From NCBI RefSeq assembly GCF_907165215.1, contig NZ_CAJRAY010000033.1:16441-63322 (forward strand): a stretch of 46,882 nucleotides of DNA, given 5' to 3'. Position 1 is the first letter of the stretch. Each line of letters starts with the position of its first letter. Below are positions 9,663-17,594 of the stretch, piece by piece. The position numbers were made by a program, and so were the translations under genes. This DNA is from Thermobacillus xylanilyticus (lineage in GTDB: Bacteria > Bacillota > Bacilli > Paenibacillales > Paenibacillaceae). The notes under the pieces are model-generated. The model had not been told where the DNA came from, made no database searches, and was given only the letters and a program-made list of their open reading frames with translations.

Positions 9663-10511
9663 ATGAATGGCGGTGTCGATCTGTATCTGCTTGCCGGCGT
9701 CAAGACGTGGCCGACCTATTTCCGGGAACCGGCAGAACGGCTGAAGGCGATGAGCATCGAGGCGGGGTATGCGGACGCTGACGTACACGTGTTGTACCCG
9801 TACGGCGACCATACGATCCCGCTGCACCGCCAGCTGCGGGAAGTGGCGCGGGATGTGGCGCGCAGGCTGGCGCTCGCGGCTGACAATCTGCAGCCTGCCA
9901 TCGACCGGCTGGGCGATTTGCAGATGGAAGCTGCCGGCGAGTATGCATCGGCCGAAGGCTCGCCGCGGCACGGCGCAGCCGCGCAGCCGGCCGCGCCCCG
10001 GAGCAGCGCGCTTGAGGCGCCGGCGGAGCCGATCGTCGAGGCGATCCGCGAGCGCTCGGCGGGCCGCGTCGTCGTGCTGATCGGTCACAGCGGCGGCGGC
10101 GTCGCTGCTTACCATGCGGGGCGGCGCCTGCTGGCCGAGGGCGCCGTGCGCGACTGCCGAATCGTCCAGATCGGCTCGCCGAAGGTGCGCATCCATCCCG
10201 CCTTGCGGGACCGGACGGCGTATTTCTATGCGACGGACGAACGCGGCCGCATCCGCGATCCGATCACGCGGCTCGGCACGTGGGGCGGCATCCGCAAAGC
10301 CGCCGCCGGCATTCCGGTCTGGGATTCGCGCCGGTGGGCGCCGGGCCATATCGCCGCCATCACGATCGACGGCGGGCACAAGGACTATTTTCAGCACGGG
10401 CCGTCCGGCGCGGCGGCGAAGACGACGAACCTGGAGCGAACGGCCGCGGCGGTCCTGGACTGGCTGGTCCGCTCGCTCCGGCCGGTACGGCCGCCTTCCC
10501 CGGCTCAGTAG
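9663..10511 (+). CDS. alpha/beta-hydrolase-fold protein
   Basis: This 282-residue cytoplasmic protein has no signal peptide. Residues 134-146 (VVVLIGHSGGGVA) form a nucleophile elbow of the G-x-S-x-G type, with Ser near 143. The C-terminal HGG/GHK segment (DGGHKDYF, near 239-246) could supply the catalytic His. A variable Ala/Pro-rich stretch (about 95-125) separates the N-terminal strands from the elbow. The start is ATG 9663, preceded by AAAGGGGCTGAGG. The substrate cannot be told from sequence; lipase/thioesterase-like folds are the closest reading. It runs convergently into the dehydrogenase on the other strand, and their 3' ends overlap by 7 nt, so no terminator separates them. Confidence 0.7.
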   Translation: MNGGVDLYLLAGVKTWPTYFREPAERLKAMSIEAGYADADVHVLYPYGDHTIPLHRQLREVARDVARRLALAADNLQPAIDRLGDLQMEAAGEYASAEGSPRHGAAAQPAAPRSSALEAPAEPIVEAIRERSAGRVVVLIGHSGGGVAAYHAGRRLLAEGAVRDCRIVQIGSPKVRIHPALRDRTAYFYATDERGRIRDPITRLGTWGGIRKAAAGIPVWDSRRWAPGHIAAITIDGGHKDYFQHGPSGAAAKTTNLERTAAAVLDWLVRSLRPVRPPSPAQ

Positions 10512-11461
10512 CCTTTGTCGTAGTTGACGAGATTGATCAGCCGGTCCGTCTCTCCGCGCAGATAGATCTCCAGGTTGGCCGCGAACAGATCGGCGACCCG
10601 CTCTTTCAGCCGGTTCGTGTGGCCGGCGGTGTGCGGCGTCAGGATGACGTTGTCGAGCGCCCAGAGCGGATGCCCGGACGGCAGCGGCTCCTCCTCGAAC
10701 ACGTCGAGCCCGGCGCCCGCGATCCGGCGTTCGCGCAACGCTTCGACCAGCGCCTCCGTCTTGACGCTCGCGCCGCGTCCGACATTGATGAAGAACGCGG
10801 TCGGCTTCATCAGGCGGAAACGCGCTTCGTCGAAAATGCCGCGCGTCTCGGGCGTATCCGGCAGCACGTTCACGATATAGTCGCTCTCGGCGATCGCCTC
10901 GTCGAGCTTGTCCATTCCGTCCACCCGGTCGTAGGCGGGCTGCGGAGCGGGCGTGCGGCGGATGCCGATCGTGCGCATGCCGAAGGCGCGCGCCAGTTCG
11001 GCGATCCGTGTGCCGATGGCGCCGGCGCCGACGATGAGCGCCGTCCGTCCATACAGTTCCGACAGCTCGGACGGGCGGTGCCATTCCCCGGCCATCTGGC
11101 TGCGCACGGCGATATGGATGCCCCGCGTCAGGCCGAGCATGTGCGCGAGGGCCGTCTCCGCCACGGCGACCGAGTGCACGCCGGCGGCGTCGGTGAGCAG
11201 CACGCCGCGCTGCCGCAGCTTCTCGAGCGGCAGGCTGTCGATGCCGGCCGACCACGTCTGTACCCAGCGCAGCTTCGCACCTTCCTGCAGGCAAATTTCC
11301 GCGACCCGGTCGTTCCAGCCGCACACCGCTTCCGCATCCCGATAGACGTCAGGCCCGATTTCGGCCGAACGTCCGAAAACGATGGTGGCACCGGGCGCTG
11401 CCCGGCGGATTTTCTCCTGTTCTTCGGGGCCGAATCCGTGCAGGCACAGTATGGTTCCCAT
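10505..11461 (-). CDS. D-2-hydroxyacid dehydrogenase family protein
   Basis: This 318-residue NAD(P)-dependent oxidoreductase belongs to the family that interconverts 2-ketoacids and D-2-hydroxyacids. The N-terminal catalytic domain is followed by a Rossmann domain with the nucleotide-binding VGAGAIGTRIAELA. The later signature blocks are present: FINVGRGASV, GLDVFEEEPLP (Glu pairing with the catalytic His) and LTPHTAGHT (catalytic His). The start ATG 11461 is preceded by GGAGGACA. It is divergent from the NamA-type gene, with about 185 nt between them. The exact substrate (glyoxylate, hydroxypyruvate or another ketoacid) is not decided by the sequence. Length is normal and the gene looks intact. 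Confidence 0.88.
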   Translation of the reverse strand: MGTILCLHGFGPEEQEKIRRAAPGATIVFGRSAEIGPDVYRDAEAVCGWNDRVAEICLQEGAKLRWVQTWSAGIDSLPLEKLRQRGVLLTDAAGVHSVAVAETALAHMLGLTRGIHIAVRSQMAGEWHRPSELSELYGRTALIVGAGAIGTRIAELARAFGMRTIGIRRTPAPQPAYDRVDGMDKLDEAIAESDYIVNVLPDTPETRGIFDEARFRLMKPTAFFINVGRGASVKTEALVEALRERRIAGAGLDVFEEEPLPSGHPLWALDNVILTPHTAGHTNRLKERVADLFAANLEIYLRGETDRLINLVNYDKGY

Positions 11462-11551
11462 CGGTCTTGTCCTCCGTTTCTCGTGATGAATTCCTGAACA
11501 TTATAGCACAACCGCAACACGGGCCGGGAAAATGGATGCGGGTGAACGATC

Positions 11552-11592
11552 GAAAAATCCGATTTTTCCGGCCAAGGAAGATATTTTATAAT
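11552..11592 (+). promoter_or_regulatory. palindrome and -10 element between divergent redox genes
   Basis: GAAAAATC-C-GATTTTTC at 11552-11568 is an 8-bp inverted repeat, and TATAAT lies at 11587-11592, 55 nt before the NamA-type start. No good -35 is visible 17 nt upstream; that position falls inside the palindrome. A regulator bound there could act on the ene-reductase promoter. The reading is tentative. Confidence 0.4.
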
Positions 11593-11646
11593 GGGAATGT
11601 GCGAAATGCTTGCGTACAAGCAATAATTTGCAAAGGACGTGAAACG

Positions 11647-12672
11647 ATGGTCGGATTGGAGACGCCGTTTGAACACAAAGGGCTCAAGCTGCGCAACCGG
11701 ATCGTCATGCCGCCCATGTGCCAGTACTCGGCGCACGGCCAGGACGGCATGCCGACGGAATGGCATTATGTCCATTATGTATCCCGCGCGGTCGGCGGCA
11801 CCGGGCTGATCATCATCGAGATGACGAACGTCGAGCCGGCCGGCCGCATTTCGAACCGCTGCCTCGGTCTCTGGTCGGACGATCATGTGCCGGCGTTCCG
11901 CCGCATCATCCGCGCGTGCCAGGAGCACGGCGCGAAGGTCGCGATCCAGATCGCGCACGCCGGCCGGAAGGCGGAGGACGAGCCGGTGCCCGTCGGTCCG
12001 ATGGCCGAAGCCTACAGCGAGCGGTACAGAACGCCGCGCGCCCTGATGACGGAGGAAGTGAAAGGGCTCGTGGTCAAATTCGCCGAGGCTGCCAGACGGG
12101 CGGTGGAAGCCGGAGTCGACGCCGTCGAGCTGCACGGCGCGCACGGTTACCTGATCCACCAGTTCCTCTCGCCGTATTCGAACCGGCGCGACGACGAATA
12201 CGGCCGCGACCGCGTATTGTTCGCCGAAGAAGTCGTCCGGGCCGTCAAGGCGGTGCTGCCGCCCGACATGCCGCTGATCTTCCGGCTGTCGGCCGTCGAA
12301 TACGTCGACGGCGGCTACGACATCGACTACTCGATCGATTTCGGCAAGCGGCTCCAGGCGGCGGGAGTCGATATCTTCGACATTTCGTCGGGCGGCGAGG
12401 GCAAGCCGGGCAAACGGAAACCTTCGGACACGCCCGGCTTCCAGGTGCCTTACGCCCGCGCGTTCAAGGAAGCGCTCGGCGTTCCGGTCATCGCCGTCGG
12501 CCGGCTGGACAATCCGCAGGTGGCGCATATGGTGCTCCGGAACGGCGATGCCGATCTCGTCGGCGTCGCCCGCGGCATGCTGTACGATCCGTACTGGTCG
12601 CTGCACGCGATCCGGGAGACGACCGGGCTTTCCAAAGAGATCGCCCCGAAACAATACGAACGCGGATTTTGA
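11647..12672 (+). CDS. namA: NADH:flavin oxidoreductase / NADPH dehydrogenase, YqjM/NamA type
   Basis: This 341-residue FMN-containing old-yellow-enzyme TIM barrel is of the class that reduces activated C=C bonds and is linked to electrophile detoxification in Bacillus. The subfamily markers are visible: the short class-defining N-terminus MPPMCQYSA with Cys25 (matching Cys26 of B. subtilis YqjM), QIAHAGRK with the substrate-binding His, and [25 protein letters not shown]-like barrel residues (here DEYGRD). [16 protein letters not shown] is the phosphate-binding end. The start is ATG 11647 with AAAGGACG upstream. The frame extends 180 nt further up, but that part reads through the promoter region. 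A strong terminator follows, so it is monocistronic. Confidence 0.9.
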   Translation: [341 protein letters not shown]

Positions 12673-12699
12673 GGCTCGGCGGCGGAAGAAGGACTTCGA

Positions 12700-12731
12700 G
12701 GGACTTCGCGGAAGAAGCGGAGTCCCTTTTT
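12700..12731 (+). terminator. intrinsic terminator of the NamA-type gene
   Basis: GGGACTTCGC (12700-12709) pairs with GCGGAGTCCC (12717-12726) with one wobble and a 7-nt loop. TTTTT follows at 12727-12731. Confidence 0.85.
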
Positions 12732-12850
12732 GCGCATTCGCTTTTTCTCCCGAATAGGCGTATAATGGCAGGAACGCCCCGGGCCGCCAAGGCATGCCGT
12801 CCGGTTGTGGCCGGCGCCGCATGCACCCCGGGGGCAAGGGAGGAAAAATA

Positions 12851-13492
12851 TTGACCGAAACCTGTACGTTCACCCGGAGAGAGGAGCTCGCGAACGCCGT
12901 CACCCACGGCATCGGGGCCGTGCTCAGTCTGGCGGCGCTCGTGCTGCTCGTTCTGTTCGCGGCCGTCAAGGGCACGCCGCTGCACGTCTTCAGCTTCACC
13001 GTGTTCGGCATCGCCATGCTCCTGGTCTACACCGCATCGACGCTCGTCCACAGCCTGCCGGAAGGCCGGGCGAAACGATGGGCGGAGATCGCGGATTACG
13101 CCTGCATTTATCTGTTCATCGCCGGCACTTACACGCCGGTCGTGCTGCACGCCGTGCAGGGCGCGCTCGGCTGGACGCTGCTCGGCATCGTCTGGACCGC
13201 GGCCGTCCTCGGCATCGCGTTCCAGTCGCTTTTTCCGGGGCGATACCCGGTCGTGTCGACCTTGCTGTATCTGGCGACGGGCTGGATCATCGTCGCCGCC
13301 TGGGGGCCGATGACCGAGCGGATGGCGGCCGAAGGGCTCGTCCTGCTCGTCCTGGGAGGCGCCGCCTACACGGTCGGCACGGTCTTCTTCCTGTGGAGAA
13401 GGCTGAAATACCACCACGCCGTATGGCATCTGCTCGTCCTCGCCGGATCGGCGTTGCATTTCTGCGCCATCCTGTTCTACCTGCTGCCGTGA
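12851..13492 (+). CDS. hemolysin III family (YqfA/TrhA, PAQR-like) membrane protein
   Basis: This 213-residue protein has seven hydrophobic segments, the layout of the HlyIII/TrhA family within the PAQR superfamily. Family markers are the early REELANAVTHGIGA, STLVHSLPEG, ADYACIYLFIAGTYTP and the final KYHHAVWHLLVLAGSALHF. They carry the conserved His/Asp/Ser residues (STLVH, the Asp of ADYACIY, HHAVWH) thought to bind metal in PAQR proteins. The start is chosen as TTG 12851, seven nt after GGGAGGAA. An ATG at 12794 in the same frame would add a non-homologous, Arg/Gly-rich leader. A TATAAT at 12761-12766 is a plausible -10. The true activity is uncertain; roles in membrane fluidity or hydrolase activity have been proposed for relatives. 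Confidence 0.87.
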   Translation: MTETCTFTRREELANAVTHGIGAVLSLAALVLLVLFAAVKGTPLHVFSFTVFGIAMLLVYTASTLVHSLPEGRAKRWAEIADYACIYLFIAGTYTPVVLHAVQGALGWTLLGIVWTAAVLGIAFQSLFPGRYPVVSTLLYLATGWIIVAAWGPMTERMAAEGLVLLVLGGAAYTVGTVFFLWRRLKYHHAVWHLLVLAGSALHFCAILFYLLP

Positions 13493-13505
13493 CCGGACGC
13501 CGATC

Positions 13506-13574
13506 TGGTGCAGATATGCACCATGTGAGGTCGACAATGGGCATGCGGCGGGCAATCCGGTGCAGATGTGCACC
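13506..13574. repeat. two copies of a GGTGCA-TGCACC palindrome
   Basis: TGGTGCA-GATA-TGCACCA (13506-13523) and GGTGCA-GATG-TGCACC (13559-13574) are near-identical palindromes whose starts are 53 nt apart. They lie in the gap between two convergent genes, so they are not in a promoter position. They could be protein-binding sites, small hairpins, or remains of an intergenic repeat. The shared GATATGCAC with the array at 1-640 is probably coincidence. Confidence 0.55.
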
Positions 13575-13594
13575 ACAATGCTCACTCGCGCACA

Positions 13595-13629
13595 ACAAAG
13601 GCGGGACCCGATGGCGGCCCCGCCTTTGT
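13595..13629. terminator. bidirectional hairpin between hlyIII-type and SDR genes
   Basis: ACAAAGGCGGG (13595-13605) pairs with CCCGCCTTTGT (13619-13629) around a 13-nt loop. It sits between two gene ends that face each other. The A/T-flanked arms could serve both strands, although no long T run follows on either side. Confidence 0.55.
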
Positions 13630-13647
13630 GTGTGCATTGCGGATGGC

Positions 13648-14502
13648 TTACCCGCGCAGCATCGCCTGAATCAGCCGCTCGTAGAGCGGCCAGGGCAGCA
13701 GCGCATGCGCCGCGAGCGCGAGCCGGACGCCCGCCCCGGCCGGATAGCGGAACCGGCGGGGACGTCCGCGCGCGATGCGGACGATGAGCGCGGCGGCAAG
13801 CCGCGCATCCGGCGCACGTTCCGCGGACCGCCGGGCAAGCTCGAGCATCCGCCGGAATTGCGGGCGGTAGTCTTCGGGCGTATCCTCCGGCAGGCCGGCG
13901 AATCCTTTCGCCCAGATGCCCGTCCGGTAAGCGCCGAACTCGACCAGCGCGACGTCGATGCCGAGCGGGCGCAGCTCGTGGCGCAGCGCCTCGCTCCAGC
14001 CGGCGAGGGCGAATTTCGACGCGTTGTAGGCGGCGAAGCCGGGCAGGCCGATGCGCCCGCTGATGCTCCCGACCTGCACGATCAGGCCCGAGCCGCGCCG
14101 GCGCATGCCGGGCAGGACGGCGCGGACCGTCTCGACGGCGCCGAACAGGTTCACGTCGAACTGACGGCGCCACAGCTCCGGCGGCAATGTTTCGGTATAG
14201 CCGCCCGCGGCGAAGCCGGCGTTGTTCACAAGCAGGCCGATGCCGCCGAAGGCGGACTCCGCCTCCCGCACGGCCGTCCGGATCTGGCCCGCGTCGGTCA
14301 CATCCATCTGAAGCGGGAGGATCCGGTCCGCCGCGCCGTTTACCCGCGCCCGCTCAAGCAGCGCGTTCGCGCGGGAGATGTCGCGCAGGCCGGCGGCGAC
14401 GCGGTAACCGCTTTCCGCAAGGGCGATGGCGGTCTCGAGCCCGAGGCCCCCGCCCGCGCCCGTGACGAGCGCGGTGTCGATCCGTTCAGGGGCGCGCGTC
14501 AC
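13648..14502 (-). CDS. short-chain dehydrogenase/reductase (SDR)
   Basis: This 284-residue classical SDR has the TGxxxGxG nucleotide motif (VTGAGGGLGLE, residues 13-23), the NNAGFA motif, the catalytic Ser in VGSISGRIGLPGFAAYNASKFA, and the YxxxK pair (YNASK). I chose GTG 14502 because it makes a 4-nt GTGA overlap with the stop of the upstream XRE gene, a common coupling arrangement, and starts the protein about 12 residues before the Rossmann strand, as usual. An ATG at 14541 is also possible and would overlap by 43 nt. The C-terminus continues beyond the fold with a hydrophobic LALAAHALLPWPLYERLI segment typical of AdhR-like SDRs. The substrate is unknown. It is transcribed with the XRE regulator, so the repressor probably controls it too. 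Confidence 0.85.
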   Translation of the reverse strand: MTRAPERIDTALVTGAGGGLGLETAIALAESGYRVAAGLRDISRANALLERARVNGAADRILPLQMDVTDAGQIRTAVREAESAFGGIGLLVNNAGFAAGGYTETLPPELWRRQFDVNLFGAVETVRAVLPGMRRRGSGLIVQVGSISGRIGLPGFAAYNASKFALAGWSEALRHELRPLGIDVALVEFGAYRTGIWAKGFAGLPEDTPEDYRPQFRRMLELARRSAERAPDARLAAALIVRIARGRPRRFRYPAGAGVRLALAAHALLPWPLYERLIQAMLRG

Positions 14503-14843
14503 GTCGTTCCCCGCCGATCCTTCGAGCGGCGCGCCTTCCATTTCCGATACATGGCCAGGCTCTCCTGCAAATATTCAGCTTCCTCTTCCGTCAATTTCTC
14601 CTTCAGCAGATGCGGCCAGTCGGCCGTTTCCTCCTTCTTGTCGGCAGGTTCGCCGCGGCCGAACAGGTAGTCGACCGACACGCCGAACAGGTCGGCCAGC
14701 TTGACCAACGTCTGCAGATCCGGTTCGTTCACATTGTTCTCATATTGTGAGACCGTGGATTTGGCGGCGTTCAGATAGGCGGCCACCTGTTCCTGGGTCA
14801 TGCCTTTCGCTTTGCGCAATTTCCGCAGTCTTTCGCCGATCAT
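14499..14843 (-). CDS. XRE-family helix-turn-helix transcriptional regulator
   Basis: This 114-residue protein has an N-terminal Cro/C1-type HTH (about residues 5-60: RLRKLRKAKGMTQEQVAAYL, STVSQYENNVNEPDLQTLVKLADLFGVSVDYLFG), of the SinR/Xre type. The C-terminal half is charged and helical (LLKEKLTEEEAEYLQESLAMYRKWKARR) and may dimerise. The start ATG 14843 has only a weak GGTGA ribosome site. It overlaps the SDR start by 4 nt and is divergent from a small membrane-protein gene. Two mirror-image 15-bp sites lie in the divergent gap (see 14919-14996), so autoregulation and control of the small gene are likely but inferred. Confidence 0.9.
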   Translation of the reverse strand: MIGERLRKLRKAKGMTQEQVAAYLNAAKSTVSQYENNVNEPDLQTLVKLADLFGVSVDYLFGRGEPADKKEETADWPHLLKEKLTEEEAEYLQESLAMYRKWKARRSKDRRGTT

Positions 14844-14918
14844 GGCGCTTTCACCCGTCTATCGTGTTAGTAGAGTTGATAACATAGTACACGATGAATG
14901 AACAAACCCCTTTTACCA

Positions 14919-14996
14919 TTCATGAAACGTGAAAAAATCCTTGATTTTTTCGTGCAATTCTCCTATAATCAGGAAAAGCAGTTCACGTTTCATGAA
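14919..14996 (+). promoter_or_regulatory. promoter flanked by two mirror-image operator sites
   Basis: TTGATT (14941-14946), a 17-nt spacer and TATAAT (14964-14969) make a near-consensus sigma-A promoter pointing at the small membrane-protein gene. TTCATGAAACGTGAA lies at 14919-14933, just upstream of the -35. Its exact reverse complement TTCACGTTTCATGAA lies at 14982-14996, just past the start of transcription. Each site is itself a partial palindrome (TTCATGAA; TTCAC-like halves). Two identical sites bracketing a promoter next to an XRE gene fit a repressor that loops or blocks. Confidence 0.8.
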
Positions 14997-15034
14997 CAAT
15001 GCGCTTGAATTCCAGATTGGTTAGGAGGGTTACA

Positions 15035-15184
15035 GTGACGTTCTACACAGGTGAGTCGGCATGGTTCATTGTGCTGGCTTTCATCGTTCTCACGGCGGTC
15101 GTCACCCATGAGATTCTCACCAGGCGCGCTGTCAAACGCCGCGGCTTGTCCGAGGTCGAAGACCGCCCGACGGACGGTCAATGA
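15035..15184 (+). CDS. small single-pass membrane protein under the XRE operators
   Basis: This 49-residue protein starts at GTG 15035, six nt after AGGAGGG. Residues 1-8 are outside or polar (TFYTGESA), one hydrophobic helix follows (WFIVLAFIVLTAVVTHEIL, about 9-27), then a basic stretch (TRRAVKRRG) and an acidic tail (SEVEDRPTDG). The basic flank suggests a cytoplasmic C-terminus. It has a strong promoter and a strong ribosome site, which argues that it is real despite its size. I do not recognise a family. Its control by mirror-image sites next to an XRE gene recalls small-toxin or stress-switch layouts, but no toxin feature can be claimed. Confidence 0.65.
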   Translation: MTFYTGESAWFIVLAFIVLTAVVTHEILTRRAVKRRGLSEVEDRPTDGQ

Positions 15185-15202
15185 AAGCTTGCGAGCGGTC
15201 CA

Positions 15203-15982
15203 TCAATCTTCATCCGTTCCGACCGACGTCCAGAGGGATGCCGCATAGGCGGGGTCCTGCAGGGCGAGCGAGCGGAAATAACCGCGGAGCGAATGATTGC
15301 CCGACCGTCGGCCGGAACGGAACTCGACGCCGATCCGCGTGCGGACATGCCGGTAGAAGTAGAAGGCGTTCGTCCTCGGCGACCACCAGATCGGGGGCGG
15401 AAGCCGGGTGACGATGTCATGCGGATTGGCGACACGATAGGAATCGGGCACCAGCTTGTCGTAACGGCAGGCGAAGCGGGGACTGCCCGCGCGCGGCGCG
15501 CCGAAGGTGTAGACGACGGGCTGCCGCCCGCCGGACGCCAGCTCGGCGGCGGCGAGCACGGCCAGCGCGCCTCCCAGGCTGTGCCCGGCAATGAACAGCG
15601 GTTTGGCGGAAGCGATCGTCTCCAGCGCTTCCGCTATTTTGCCACGCATGGATTCGTAAATGTCCGTAAATCCGGCATGGGTCCAACCCATGCGGGAATC
15701 GAACGGACAGGCGATCTGCCGGGCCATGGCGTCCGACACCCATTCATCCGTGCGAATCGTGCCCCGGAACGCGAGGACGGCGTCCCGTTCCGATTCGACC
15801 AGGAAGGCGAATGCCGTCTGATCGTCCGCGTACGCCTTGCCCGCGATGGCGGCCGTCATCCGGTACGGATGCGGCAGGACGATCGGGCCGGCCGGACGTT
15901 TGTACTGCGCGTAGGCCTGGCTCAAGACGGCCAGCAGCAGCAGCGCGCGCCTTGCGCTCCATCCCCTCGTTACTTCTGACAT
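15203..15982 (-). CDS. lipase, class 3 family
   Basis: This 259-residue alpha/beta hydrolase is of the fungal-type (class 3) lipase family. The catalytic triad can be read directly: Ser135 in IAGHSLGGALA, Asp189 in ANPHDIVTRLP and His230 in SGNHSLRGYF. The VLAFRGT motif near 70-75 is the oxyanion-loop block typical of the family. The N-terminus (RRALLLLAVLSQAY) is a short hydrophobic helix, as in many cytosolic members, and no clear signal-peptidase site is seen. The start ATG 15982 follows GGGAGGCGGAG; a longer frame to 16114 lacks a site. It ends 18 nt from the small membrane-protein gene on the other strand. The substrate, a lipid ester, is inferred from the family only. Confidence 0.87.
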   Translation of the reverse strand: MSEVTRGWSARRALLLLAVLSQAYAQYKRPAGPIVLPHPYRMTAAIAGKAYADDQTAFAFLVESERDAVLAFRGTIRTDEWVSDAMARQIACPFDSRMGWTHAGFTDIYESMRGKIAEALETIASAKPLFIAGHSLGGALAVLAAAELASGGRQPVVYTFGAPRAGSPRFACRYDKLVPDSYRVANPHDIVTRLPPPIWWSPRTNAFYFYRHVRTRIGVEFRSGRRSGNHSLRGYFRSLALQDPAYAASLWTSVGTDED

Positions 15983-16238
15983 GCGCTCCGCCTCCCGCCC
16001 CGTTTTTGCCTCAAGGAAACTTATGACGGAAAGCCGCCGAACATGTCGGATTGCAAGCCGGAAACTCCTGGACCGTTCCAGTATTTTTCCAGCCAATGAC
16101 AAAATCGCATACAACCATGGCCAAACAGGAGAGTGGAACAGGTCCGTTTATCTTTTACAATGGAAGACATGAAGCGAAAATGGACGCGGCGACCGCGTCC
16201 GTCTGTTCAGCATGTGCGCAAAATAACGGAAGGAGAGA

Positions 16239-17594
16239 GTGGATTTGGCTATCGTGCAGTTTCCGAATGGATTCGTCTGGGGGGCCGCCACCGCCGCATT
16301 CCAGGTGGAAGGGGCATACCGGGAAGACGGGCGCGGCCTGTCGATCTGGGACACGTTCTGCCGCACGCCCGGCAAAGTATGGGAAGGCGACAACGGCGAT
16401 GTCGCGTGCGACATGTACCATCGGTACAAGGACGACGTCAAGCTGATGAAGGATCTCGGCATCACGTCCTACCGGTTCTCGGTCGCCTGGCCGCGGATCA
16501 TTCCGGACGGTTCGGGCGAGATCAACCCGAAGGGCATCGAGTTTTACCGCAATCTGGTGGACGAGCTGCTGGCACACGGCATCGAGCCGATGCTGACGCT
16601 GTACCACTGGGATCTCCCGCAGGCGCTGCAGGACCGCGGCGGCTGGGCGAACCGCGAGACGATCGATCATTTTCTGAAATATGTCGAGACGGTGTTCAAG
16701 GCGCTCGACGGCAAGGTGAAGCTGTGGGCGACGTTCAATGAGCCATGGTGCATCTCGTTCCTCTCCAACTATATCGGCGCGCATGCCCCCGGTCTGCGCG
16801 ATCTGCAGACGGCGATCGACGTCGCGCACAACGTGCTGGTGGCGCACGGCAAGACGGTCCGCCTGTTCCGCGAGCTCGGCATCAAGGGCGAAATCGGCAT
16901 CGCGCCGAACACCGAATGGATGGAGCCGTTCTCCGACCGGGAAGAAGACGTGGAGGCGGCATGGCGCCGGCGCGGCTGGTTGAACGAATGGTTCCTCCGC
17001 CCGGTCATGACGGGGCAGTATCCGGAGAAGCTCGTCCAATGGTTCGAGAAGCTGGGCGGCAAGCCGAAGATCGAGCCGGGCGACATGGAGCTGATCGGCT
17101 CGAAAATCGATTTCCTCGGCATCAACTACTACACGGGAGGGATCGGACGCTACAATCCGGAAGAAGGCGACATCTTCGGATTCCAGGAAGTGCCGATGGG
17201 CTGGGAGAAGACCGACATCGGCTGGAACATTTACCCGCAGGGTCTGTACAACGTGCTGACCTACATCAAGCGGGAGTTCGGCGACATCCCGATCTACATT
17301 ACGGAGAACGGCGCCTGCTACAACGACGAGCCCGGCGCGGACGGCCGGGTGCGCGACCAGCGCCGGATCGAGTATCTGAAGAAGCACGTCCTGCAGGTGG
17401 CACGCGCGATCGAATCGGGCGTGAACGTGAAGGGCTACTACACCTGGTCGCTGATGGACAACTTCGAATGGGCGTACGGCTATTCGATGCGCTTCGGCAT
17501 CCTCTACGTCGACTACGAGACGCAGCAGCGGATCAAGAAGGACAGCTTCCGCTGGTACCGCAAGCTGGCGCGCAACAATTACATCGAAGTGTGA
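16239..17594 (+). CDS. GH1 family beta-glucosidase
   Basis: This 451-residue intracellular (beta/alpha)8 glycosidase hydrolyses beta-glucosides such as cellobiose or aryl-glucosides. GH1 markers are the N-terminal signature FPNGFVWGAATAAFQVEGAYREDGRG-like block (about 8-33), acid/base Glu168 in TFNEPW and nucleophile Glu356 in YITENGA. The C-terminal WSLMDNFEWAYGYSMRFG shapes the glucose site. No phosphate-binding loop of 6-phospho-glucosidases is evident, and no PTS gene is adjacent, so plain beta-glucosidase is favoured. The start is GTG 16239, but its AAGGAG is only 3 nt away. TTG 16245 (giving MAIVQFP) has better spacing and matches family N-termini. A hairpin follows the gene. Confidence 0.92.
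   Translation: MDLAIVQFPNGFVWGAATAAFQVEGAYREDGRGLSIWDTFCRTPGKVWEGDNGDVACDMYHRYKDDVKLMKDLGITSYRFSVAWPRIIPDGSGEINPKGIEFYRNLVDELLAHGIEPMLTLYHWDLPQALQDRGGWANRETIDHFLKYVETVFKALDGKVKLWATFNEPWCISFLSNYIGAHAPGLRDLQTAIDVAHNVLVAHGKTVRLFRELGIKGEIGIAPNTEWMEPFSDREEDVEAAWRRRGWLNEWFLRPVMTGQYPEKLVQWFEKLGGKPKIEPGDMELIGSKIDFLGINYYTGGIGRYNPEEGDIFGFQEVPMGWEKTDIGWNIYPQGLYNVLTYIKREFGDIPIYITENGACYNDEPGADGRVRDQRRIEYLKKHVLQVARAIESGVNVKGYYTWSLMDNFEWAYGYSMRFGILYVDYETQQRIKKDSFRWYRKLARNNYIEV

Noticed and set aside
9406-9666. An 86-residue gene overlapping the hydrolase start as ATGA
   Set aside because: It has no ribosome site, and its second half has Arg/His/Cys composition like shadow frames. The overlap alone is not enough.
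13595-13629. Bidirectional hairpin read as a small RNA gene
   Set aside because: It lies exactly between two gene ends that face each other and has no promoter, so termination is simpler.
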